A stretch of 64,000 nt of DNA from Siniperca chuatsi. Taxonomy: Eukaryota; Chordata; Actinopteri; Centrarchiformes; Sinipercidae. Both the position numbers and the translations under genes were made by a program. Below the pieces are notes generated by a model. The model was not told where the DNA came from and ran no database searches. It worked only from the letters and a program-made list of their open reading frames with translations. This document shows positions 38,801 through 50,800 of the stretch, one piece after another. The stretch lies in contig NC_058043.1 in the NCBI RefSeq assembly GCF_020085105.1, positions 19,644,667-19,708,666 on the forward strand, given 5' to 3'. Within the stretch, counting starts at the first letter, position 1. Each line of letters begins with the position of its first letter.

Positions 38801-41800
38801 TGCATTTATTGCTATTGGTGAACATACTATTTATTCTCGCCTGTAGACTTGTTACACAACCATTAATCCCGAGTGGGAAGAAGCTTTTACCTTCTTCATC
38901 CAGGATCCTCGCAAGCAGGACATAGACATTCAGGTAACAGCTGATGAAATCAGCTACCCTGCACTAAACTTTGTTTGATATTCTGATAAACTTGTTGTGA
39001 TCTGATTATGGCTTTTCTTCATGTTAAATTAACCAGGTGAAGGACGCTGACCGTGTGCAGACGTTGGGCAGTCTGACCATCCCTTTGTCCCGTCTGCTGT
39101 CCAATTCTAATCTTTCTCTGGACCAGTGGTTCCAGTTGGACAACTCTGGATCTGCCAGTCGCATCTATATCAACACAGTTCTCAGGGTAAATGGCAGCAA
39201 GACCCATTCACCAATCCTGCACTGCATTAGACTAATTAATGAATGATAAATACATCAAATTATAGAATCAAAAATTAGGTTTTGATGAAATTTTTTTCTA
39301 ATGCATAAAGGTGTCTCAACTGAAAATAAATGAGACCGGGATTTTAGTCACATTTTATTTACCTTCTTTCTGTCTTCTCTTTTCTATTGTAACATAGACC
39401 CTGTGGTTCGATGAGGAACATATTCCATCTGATGTGTCATCTAATCTGGAGGCTGGACTGTCCAAACAGTTGCCCAAGCAGACCTCCCCCCATCCTAGCT
39501 TTGCCACAGAGGTAATGGAGGACAGAGCAATTATGACTTTGACTTAGGACTGTGTTTGTAATTGTGTTTAATGTGTTTGTAATTCTTTTCAGGGACTGCT
39601 TAGAATTCACCTGTTGGCAGGGCAGAATCTTGTTCCAAAAGATAACTTGATGGGGGGCATGGTAAAAGGCAAGAGCGACCCCTATGTCAAGATCAACATC
39701 GGGGGTGAAACATTCACAAGTCAGGTTATCAAGAGTAATCTTAACCCCATGTGGAATGAGATGTATGAGGTAAATAACATGATGTTATTTATTGAAAGAA
39801 CACAGTTTTTATTAAACATTGTAGAAGTGGCTGAAGTTTGCATGTGTTTATAAATGTCTGTTGTATGATTGGTTTGAGATAGTCCTTTGAAATTTGCGAC
39901 TTTGTTCACCCCTCAGGTGATTCTTACCCAGCTGCCTGGCCAGGAGCTGCATGTGGAGGTGTTTGATAAAGACATGGACATGAAGGATGATTTCATGGGC
40001 AGGTACAACAGCTATAAATAATTCAGCTATCAAATAATGGATTCATTAAAGATACATTCTAATCTCGCATATCCCGACATACAGGCTGAAGATCAGTCTG
40101 AAGGACATCATCGATTCTCAGTACACTGATCAGGTGGGATCTTCCTTGCAAAACACATCGCTGCAGGTTTAGCTTCAAAGAGTGTTGTCAAAATAAGCAT
40201 AAAGCCAACATGAAAGCCTGCCATACCTTAGATCTAACGCACAAGTCTCACTTAACCCTCTCTAAATACATCCTTAACATATTTTTAATATATAATGATC
40301 ACTTGCTTGATAATATGTAAATTAAGATTAGAAAGTGTTAGTGAAAATGTTATGTCTTTGCCACTGCTTCAGCAAATCTTGAACTGAATATGAATATGAG
40401 TGAAAAACTGCACAGAGTGAACATCATTCTATGTGAAAAGACAGACTTTGGGTGTTTTCATTATTGTTATGTTAACTCTATTGGCACTGTGGGATTGTAT
40501 TTACTAAATTGAAAAGACTTAACAACATTCTAAGAGAAGCATTTGGTATGTTAGATAAAAACGAGGAGAAAGAATGAGCAGCAAAAACGCCATCATAGAC
40601 TCATTGTTACTGAAAGAACTTGCACGTTGGTATCTCCCTTGTTTTGACCATACCCAGTAGTGCCTGTGTTAAAATGATTCCACTTCTTTCCTCAGTGGTA
40701 CACTCTCAGTGATGTGAAATCTGGTCGAGTTCACCTGGTACTGGAATGGGTTCCAACAGCTTCAGAGTCAGACAGATTGGACCAGGTCGGTATTCCCAGA
40801 TGAGTAATGGACCAGTGCTGGTAAGCTTGATCCATACTAACTGGTTTTTTCCTGTGTCCTCAGGTTCTTCAGTTCTTTTCCAGACAGTCCTACCAAAACA
40901 AGACAGTTCCCTCAGCAGGCCTACTGTTTGTCTTTATCGAGCAAGCAGATGGCTTACCAGTGAGTCTTTTATTACTGATGTTAAGGACGATGTCGGGATA
41001 AGCAGTTAATGTTTAAAATACATATGCTTTTATTATTATTGCCTATTTGTCTCTCTACAGGTTAAGAAGAGTGGTAAGGAGCCAAAAGTGGGAGCAGAGG
41101 TTACTCTTGGAGAAATGTCCCGCAAAACTACAGTAAGACTTCAGACTTAATTCAGTTTAGAACTGATAGTACTAAGTTTTATTGTAAGAGTGGAACGATA
41201 TCTGTTAGTAATATTGACTGACTCTTGCATCTCTAAAGGTGTGTGATCGTACCACATCACCGCAGTGGAATGAGGCATTCTGCTTCCTGGTTCGAGACCC
41301 CCGAGAAGATATTCTTGTTATTAAGGTATGCTGGGTGCAGTGCATAATCAAAGTGGAGCGTAAAGTGCATCAGCCATGCAGATGCAAACAGTGTGTTCTC
41401 TGATATATAAATACTCCTATATGAACACCCTGCATTGTGTTTCTCCAGCTCACTCACAGCTGGACCTTGCCCATTGGTTCCCTGGTGGTTCCTATCAGAG
41501 AGCTGCTGTCTGAACCCGAGCTGGTCCTGGACCAGTGGTTCCATCTGGATGGAGCCTCACCTGAGAGTCAGGTTCTTCTGAGAGCTGAACTCAAGGTGGG
41601 AGAACTCTCTGTCTGTTGCTCTGTCAGTAGTGGAATGTAACTAAGTACATTCATTCAAGTATTGTACTTAAGTACAGATTTGAGAAACTTTATACTTCTA
41701 CTCTAGAGGCAAATATTGACAGCTTTTGTTACTAGTTGCTTTTCAGATTACAATTTTTCATACCTGTTACTTTTGATACTTTAAGTAAACTTAGCTGATA

Positions 41801-44800
41801 ATACTTACATACTTTTACTTAAAGGTTATATTGATAACATATTTATGTAGATGAATATTTATAAAATAATAATACATCCACAGAGCTTTTAGAAAGGTGC
41901 GGGAAAAGTATCATTTTTCCTATAAAAAAAATATGATAATATTTTAATATGATTAAAAAATGTTGACGGATCCAAAATGAATGTTTTGTTTATCTCTGTG
42001 TGAAATGTCTGAACTTTGGTTCCTGGTTCTAACAATAACCCATAAAATTACAGTTCTGCATAATTAAGCAAAATAAACAACAACTACAGACAGCCATAGT
42101 CCTTACAACCTTAACTAATGTGTTGTCACCAGTTAGATTGTCAAAATTAGAAAAATAACAGCTTCAATCCCTGAGGAGCTACATTAGCATTAGTGACGGT
42201 TGCGTCCAGTTACCTAACGTTATAGTTCCCTCAAACAATGTAACATTATAAAAAAGATGCGTATCAGAGGGGATTTAGACGTGGACCAGGGTCTGACATA
42301 ACTGATGGCCCGGGGCCAGTACACGTTTATGCAGGGCAACATGATTGTGGCGGACTGGTCCGCTTATGAAAAGACTGTCGCTCTTCTTTAAGAATGGAGT
42401 GGATGTAGGATCCCAATATATTACCAATGTGGCATGTCAAAGGTAAATTAAAGTTCAGAACTACTGTAAATCTTCTCATTATGCAGTTAAGACCCAAAAC
42501 GTGACTGTTATTGAGGGTGTCATCTCATGTAGCTGTTAGCCCTATTATGCGACACTTCGCTGAGGTACTAGCCATGTAGCCAGCTGCGTTGAGCTCAACA
42601 GCTACAGTTCTCACCTTAATATATGGATCAGAAAATACTGACATGATCATACAGTCATCCTTTCTTCCTGTAGCTATTGTTGCTGTGTGGAGCTCAGCTG
42701 TTTTTTATAACCCACTATGAGATTTGTTTTCAGCAAGAAAACACTTCGACTAATGTTGGGTCAACACTACGCTAACACTAACGCTAGCTAACGTCAACTT
42801 TTACTCTAGCTGACTGTCTAAAGTCGAGCACTGTGGGGTTTAATAGCATCCCTACAATGTACTGTACTTGATTGGATTAAAATGTAAATATCTAAATCTA
42901 TAGCTAATGTATAATTACATGTTGCAAAATGAATTCATTACTCTATCACGAAAGATTCATCACTTGTTATGACTGAGTCTGAGTCTCACTCCACTCGACC
43001 ATGAAATATGCAGGTTGTGCAACGAACTAGCAACCACTGGAATGGAATGGGGGGGTTGCGCGCGTCATCTAGTGGCTGGATGTTATCAATAGCACCTTTA
43101 AGTTTTGAATGCAGGACTCTACTTGTAGTGGAGAATTTTCTTCTTCCACCACTGCAATCAGGACTGTTACAAAGTTGGTTAATGAAGTAAAATAATAATA
43201 ATATCAACTCAACTGCAGATGCTGATTCCTAGCAAATGTCCAGGTGCCGCTGATAAGGCTATGGTCACTTCAGTGTCAGACCCTTCCCCTGCTCAGCAAA
43301 AACAGGAGACAGACATAGTGCTGAGGTGAGAAAGTTAAATCAAAAAGTCTGTCCTTACTTTCCATTTGTCCTTTGTCTCTTGAATTTTGTATTGCTACTC
43401 TTTGTGTTTTTAGGTTAAGTTCAGTGGACGCTCCTCCTGTGGAGACTATTGTCCCTTCAGCGTCCTTACATGAAGATGTTGACGTAAAGGAAAGAGCAGC
43501 TAATGTGACTGAGGAGAAGGTGGAAGAATCACCAAGCTCTGCCATAGCACAACCTCTTCATACGTCCCCAGACCTCAGCTTTGCCAGTGAGGTAACATCA
43601 CAAAATAGTGATCTACAGTAGCAGATACATGCAACAAGGCATGGCACATTTAATAAAACAACCTAGCAGTATAAAGTTAAATGACCCCTTCCTGTAGGGG
43701 CTGCTGAGGATCATCCTTTTGGAGGCCCAGAGTCTGGTTGCCAAAGATAACAAGATGGGCGGTATGGTGAAGGGCAAGAGTGACCCCTATGCCAAGATCA
43801 ATGTTGGAGAGTTTGCATTTAAGAGTCATGTCATCAAGGAGAATCTCAACCCGGTCTGGAATGAGATGTATGAGGTGTGTATGAAGTACTGTACAGTTTG
43901 ATTTGCTCTGAGCATGATTTCAAATAAAGATATGACAATGATAATACTTAATGTTAGCCACCTCATTTTCATTGATATAACTGTTTTATCTGTGCTGTGT
44001 TCCCTCAGGTGGTGCTGAGGCCTCAGTCAGGACAGGAGGTGCAAGTAGAGCTGTATGACAAAGACATGGACAAAGATGACTTCCTGGGCAGGTAAGGGAT
44101 AATGTGGTTGTCCAACTATGACTGGGAGGCTTTATTACCTCAGCATGGTATTCAGTGGGTTGACGTGTTTACAGGCCCAAACTGTAGTTATTTGACCATA
44201 AAGATAATTTACAGATATATTACCATATGATGTATATTTGAAGAGTTTGAATTATGGAAAATGGAAAGAAATGGAAAATGTGCAAAATCTTTTTCTCTGT
44301 GAGCAGATTCAAAATCAGTGTGGCAGACATCATCCGTTCCCAGTACACAGACCAGGTTAGTATAGCATGCCTTATTGTATCTTAGTTATTGCCGTGGTGT
44401 AATCATAGGCTCATCTTAAGCATAGGTGTGCATCTCTGCTTCAGTGGTACACCCTAAATGACGTGAAGTCTGGACGTGTTCGCCTGATACTGGAGTGGGT
44501 ACCAGCAGTGTCCCATAATGCCTCTCTGGACCAAGTTAGTGCAATTTTTATCAGTAGTTTATGTTTCCTCTCTTATTCATGCCTTTATTTATAATCTTTA
44601 TCAGTGACGTTTCCTATTCCTCCCACATCTCTACTATTCCAAATATGATCCCCTGCTCAGTTCACTGTGCACGTCAATGCTGACTCATTGTAATGTATTT
44701 TTCATTTGATTCTGTGCTGCAGGTGATGCAGGTGCAGTCTCTCCAGTCTTACCAGAACAAGACCGTTCCCTCTGCAGCCCTGCTGTTTGTTTATGTGGAC

Positions 44801-47800
44801 AGAGCACACTTATTGCCTGTGAGTCCCTTGTAATTTGGTATACTGAAAGTATAGTATAATAAGTGTGCTGTCTCAGAGTTATAGATAAACAGTTTGGAAA
44901 GCACACGTTAATAAACAGATCCTCGATTGGCATACAGTGGAAAACTCTTTCTAAATATTGTTTTTGTAAGTTATTACTGGATTCAAATAAATGAAGACTT
45001 TGAGAAATAGATGCTGCCTGCTGAGCAACAATCACTGATTCTATGATGCAGTGATGTGAGTCAGGGATGTTTTATTTTTTAAAAGAAAGGGAAGTTGGAT
45101 CTCGACCCATTGTCACCTTTAATTACAGAGAGTGAATACAAACTATTCACATAATGTTATGTGTTATGTGTCTTTCTGTGTCCAGTTTAAGAAAAGTGGA
45201 AAGGAGCCCAAGGCTGGGGTCGAGCTTGTTTTTGGTAACACAACCTACAAAACCAAGGTATGAGACTGATAATGAAGATGTTAAACAAACACACACACTA
45301 TTGCTATGCCGGTCTAGGCTGCAGCTAATGAATACTTTTGTTTGTTTTTATTGTTTAATCTGTTTTTAAACAGCTGTGTTGAAAAAGACACAATGCTTGG
45401 CAGTAATGCATGCAATACCTTCATCATGGTGTTCAAAATACCAGCTGAAACTTTATTAAAGCAGAAACAGCTTTATCAAAGTGCAATGACTATATATCCT
45501 CACCCAACTTACCCCTCCTCTTTTTCTATCTGAAGGTATGTGATCGCTCCAGATCACCTGAGTGGAATGAGGCATTCTACTTCTTGGTTCGTGACCCCAG
45601 AGAGGAGATGCTCATAATGAAGGTGACTGTACTGTGTGTCTCACAATTCTCATAAGGAGTATCAGAAGCCTGCTGCCAGTGTCAAGAACATCTCCACTTA
45701 TGACTGACATTATAAATGTGTCCTCATGTCTGTAGTTGTCAAGTGCATGGGACCAGCCAACGGGATCTCTTGTAGTCCCTGTGAGAGAGCTGCTCTCTGA
45801 ACCACAGCTGGTCCTGGACCAGTGGATGCCTCTGGATGGAGCCTTACCTGAAAGTGAGATCCTGCTGAGAGCTGAACTGAAGGTAAGGGAATACACACAC
45901 ACAGGATTATTAATGGATACACAGAATAACCAACCGGAAATGTATTGTTGACAGATCCTGAGCTCACGGATGACTGAAGCGCCGCAGCCTTCTGTGACTG
46001 GATCAAAGAAAGAAGAGATGGTCGTTTCTGCTGAGCAGACATTCAATGCAGCCAGTGAGGACAAAGAAAGGTCAGAGTTGCCAACAGACATTTGAAACAT
46101 AAACAAGGACTAATAGTGTCGTGCCCATCAATGAGAGCTGAAACAGGGGGTGGGATATATGTAGCCAAACTAAAAAAAAAAGCTTATATTCCCTATTGCT
46201 AGTCCCAGTCTGGAGTCTGGCTGTGGTGTTTTGTAACAACAGTCTGTATTTTCAGATTGGTTGCAGTATCCAGCCAGTTTAAACACTCTGAAGCAGATGC
46301 CACAGCCTCCACAGAAGATGCTACTCCCGCTGAACCAGCTGCCATTCACACTGCACCTTTTACGTTCCCTGCTGCTGCTGCTGTGAGTCATAGCACATTG
46401 TATTCAGTTGTTTAAACCTGTCTATTTTCACCCTTAATAACCTTCAAGTAATTTTGCTCAGCTGGTGGAGGAACCAACAGATCCAAAAGAGCATCCCACA
46501 CAGTCAGACACTGCAGTTAAAGGAGACTTTGAACCACAAACAATACAAAAAGAAGGGTGAGCTCCACATCACAGCAAATAAGACATATTTCTTTTTTCCC
46601 CTTCATTTTTGCTTAAAATTAGAAGAATAGAAAGAAACCTGACAAGAAACATATTTAAATATCTGCACTGTGTGTGTGTGTGTGTGTGTGTGTGTGAGTG
46701 TAGTACTGGTTTAGGCAACCTTGCTCACGCCACAGTGACCAGTCTTCCTGCTGACACCCTGAAGCCAGCAGAGGTCACAGAAATCCCCAAAGCTGGTGAA
46801 GTTCTTCCACCACACACCACCCCCAACCAGGACTTTGGTAAAGAGGTGGGTTTAGTTTATGCCTTGATTTACAGAGTGGAAGTTGAATAATTTGCTTCCA
46901 CCCACTCTACAGTGGTATTTGTTCTTCTTCACTGTCCCTTTTTGATTTTATGTATATTTGCCTTACTTGAAACAATCAGAAAACACTTCCATTACCACCC
47001 TTCACCACTCTGCTTAACTGAACACTTACAGTATATGATGTTATGGTTTTCATCATGTGCCTGATAATTGATCACATTGACAATAATATCTTGCCATCAT
47101 TCATTTTGTCCTTAATCATTAGATGGTGAATTATTGATGCTGCTGGGTCTCAGCTTATCATGTGGGTTTTCTGAGTAACCTCAGCCTTTTTCCAAACACT
47201 GTGAATATGCCACTTCCTCTTGTCTTTAAATATCTTGTTAAGTTCTACTGGGGAGCTTTCAGCTTCCTCTGCTGTTTTGGTTGATCTGGTGTGTGTTCTT
47301 CTGTGTCATGCCAGCTAGAATAAAAAAAAGGAATGTCGGGACAGGAGCCTCAAAATATTGTGCCAACCATTGTATCATTTATACAATGTACAGAAGTCTG
47401 GGTTTTTTTAATTAATGAAAAAACATGAAAAATAAGTTCTCGTAAACCAAATTCAAACTAGACAAGGTAAAGGTATCCATTATCTTATAAAGGTTAATTT
47501 TAATCTACTACAGTGGCATCATTTGTTCCTAAAGGCAGTAGAATGTCAGATTAAGTAGTACTCATATGGGTCTGTTCAAAGTGTCATTTATGCAGGGCTG
47601 ATGAATTGGTTTAAATAAATCTTAAGATAGGGAACACTGAAGTTGTCTATGGGGTTCTAGTTGTCTATGTTTTTGTAAACAAAGGTTTAATGATATATTT
47701 AGATAAATTATTCTGAAACAACGATATGAGGAAGAAATGCCTGTTTTCCCAGTCGTATTCATGCTGTTTCTGGCTGTCGTGTGGAGGGCACACAAGCCTG

Positions 47801-50800
47801 TATGTATTTTAACACTTACAATCTTCATCCTGTAGGGGCTGCTGAGGATTCACCTGCTGGAGGCCCAGAATCTGGTTGCCAAGGACAACCTGATGGGGGG
47901 CATGGTGAAGGGCAAGAGCGACCCCTATGTCAAGATCAACGTGGGGGGAGTTGCATTCAAGAGTCATGTTATCAAGGAGAATCTCAACCCAACATGGAAT
48001 GAAATGTATGAGGTATGAAGTATTCTCGGTTTAAGTGTTGTATGTTGTCTGGATTTCACTGCATGCACAGTATTTTGTACAAACATGGGTTTGTGTTTGT
48101 TTTTAACAGGTGGTTTTGACTGGGCATAGCGTCCAGGAAATCAAGTTTGAAGCATTTGATAAGGATTTAGATTCTGATGACTTCCTTGGCAGGTGTGTGT
48201 CTTAAAGTTTGTTAATCAGTGACGTATATTAGTTCTCATGATAAAAAGTGTCCTGTGTACACTGATCTGCATGGTGAGAATTATAACAGAGATACACCTG
48301 TACCTTACATACTTTTAAACTGAAATGCATCAATTCATAAATATAAATAAATAGTTATGTTTTATTGTTTTTGTTTTTTTACTGTTGCATAGATTTGACT
48401 TAAATACAATATTTGACTTTGTGTGGCAGACATGTGTTTTTTTTCAAAATAAATTTAATTAAGTTTAAAGAAAATTGTTCCAGTCATAGTGGTTAATTAA
48501 TAGAATAGAATTAATAGAGGAGTATTTACTAATACCTGTAAATTATTTGTATTAATCAGTGGGGTTGATTGCTTTTCTGCTGTTGTCATTAGATAGTGTT
48601 AATATACCCTTTAATGTCGGCATAGGAAAAAATCTTGGTTTCTGTAAGTAAGACATTAAAATTAAAATCTTGTTGTTAAACATTTGCCTGTTTTCATGTT
48701 CACAGATTCAGTATTAAGCTAAATGAGGTCATCAGATCCCAGTACACAGATCAGGTTAGTCAATAATTCATAGTCTGAAGTCGTGCCACATGATTTATAC
48801 TTAACTTATAACTTATATTTATACTTTTAAACTATGTTCTGTGTCATTTCCTTATATAAAGGGTATCGCCCTGCTTCTTTAACTGACTGTCTCTGTTGCA
48901 GTGGTACACTCTGAATGATGTGAAGTCTGGGCGGGTTCACTTGATACTGGAATGGGTTCCTACAGTGTCAAATTCAGTCAGACTTGACCAGGTCGGTCCT
49001 TACTTATGTTTACAGCTCTATTGCCCACTAGCTTTAGCCTCACTCTGTTTATTCAAACATTTTTTAAACATGGACTATTGGAGTGCCTCCAGCCTCCTAG
49101 ATAATGCCGTTGAGTCGCATTCCAACACGCAGGGCACATTATTCACATTCACATAATTATCAGGCCTAACTGTCTGTGCTCCATGTCGCAGGTGCTGCAG
49201 CTTCAATCTCTCCAGTCTTATCAGAACAAAGCCGTCCCCTCTGCTGCTCTGCTCTTTGTCCATATGGAGAGAGCACACTCATTACCTGTAAGTCGCCTGC
49301 AGTTTATTATTAGTTAACAAAAATGCCTCATATAATATAACATGAATGCCTCTTTCTTCCTTGATAGTTGAAGAAGAGTGGAAAGGAACCCAAAGCAGGA
49401 GCTGAGCTTGTTCTGGGTGAAACAACCTACAAAACTAAAGTGAGTCTCTTGATGCACGGTGCTCTATAGTCAGTCTGATAAATATATTATTATTGTAATA
49501 CCACTATCTTTTCATCATCTCTCTGAAGCTGTGTGAGCGCAGTACCAGTCCTCATTGGAATGAGTCTTTCTACTTCCTGGTCCATGACCCTAAACAACAG
49601 ATGCTTGTTGTAAAGGCAAGACATTTATTTACATATAATTGTTTGAAGGATCTGCATCTCACATTTAACAGTAGTCATATTGGAGGGAATTTTTCATTCT
49701 CTCTCTCTTGCATTGCAGTTGTCCAGTGGTTGGGACCAGCCAATGGGATCTCTGGTGGTTCCTGTCAAGGAGCTGCTTGCAGAGCCACAGCTGGTCCTGG
49801 ACCAGTGGTTCTATCTGGATGGAGCCTCAACTGAGAGTCAGATCCTGCTGAGGGCTGAACTCAAGGTGAGAAAGCAAACCCCCCCCACACACACACACAC
49901 ACACACGTTGTTTCGTATTAAACAACAACTTATCAATAATGACACTATTTCCTATTCTGAATTTGTTTTCAATAGATTCTAGATTCCAAAATGGTGGATA
50001 TGATCAGTGCAGGGACTCTGCCCTGTGCTGCTTCTCGCGGTGGATCTGGAAATGGGCAGGTGAAGTTGTCTCTTTCATATGCCTCACAGCAGAGACAGCT
50101 CATCGTCATCGTCCATGCCTGCAGGTGTGCTTCCTCAAATTGTGTGCCAAAATGCTTTTAGTCAGATTGTTTTCTCACCAATGATATACTGTTTGTACGG
50201 TTGGTATAACAGCAGTTATTTGGACATTGTTTATGACAGCTAAAATGAGAAAAAATGAGCAACGCACACTTTGCACATTGCACTGTATTTACAAAGAGGC
50301 ATTATACTGCTCTAATATACTGGACCTTAATAGTCTTACGCTTTAACATGTCAAATTATTTAAGATATGCTTTCTTTTTCTGTGTACAGAGGTCTGTTGT
50401 CTCAAAGTAAGGATGGTGTAGACAGCTATGTCTCCCTCATGCTGCTGCCAGACAAAAGCAAGGCTACCAAGAGGAAGACCGCAGTGAAGAAAAGAGACCT
50501 CAACCCAGAATACAATGAGAGGTAATTCATTAATTGGGTAATTGTATTGTCTTTATATTCCTGTGCAGGTTTTTTTTTAAATCTCTGAAGATCTTTGTTA
50601 GTGTTCACGTCTAATCATTTTTGTCCATTTCTTTAAGGTTTGAGTACGATCTGCCTGTGGCTGAGACGAGATTCAGGCGCCTCAGTGTATCAGTGAAGAA
50701 TAACTCGGCCTCATTCAGGAGCCGTGACGTAATTGGACAGGTCAGTCTGAGACTCTACTTCTACCTCCATCTGCAATTCTGATTCTTAAAATGTTCCACA

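Noticed and set aside
49616-49718. Missing splice donor suggesting a broken esyt1 exon
   Set aside because: A GC donor with good flanks keeps the frame, and the protein continues as in the other modules.
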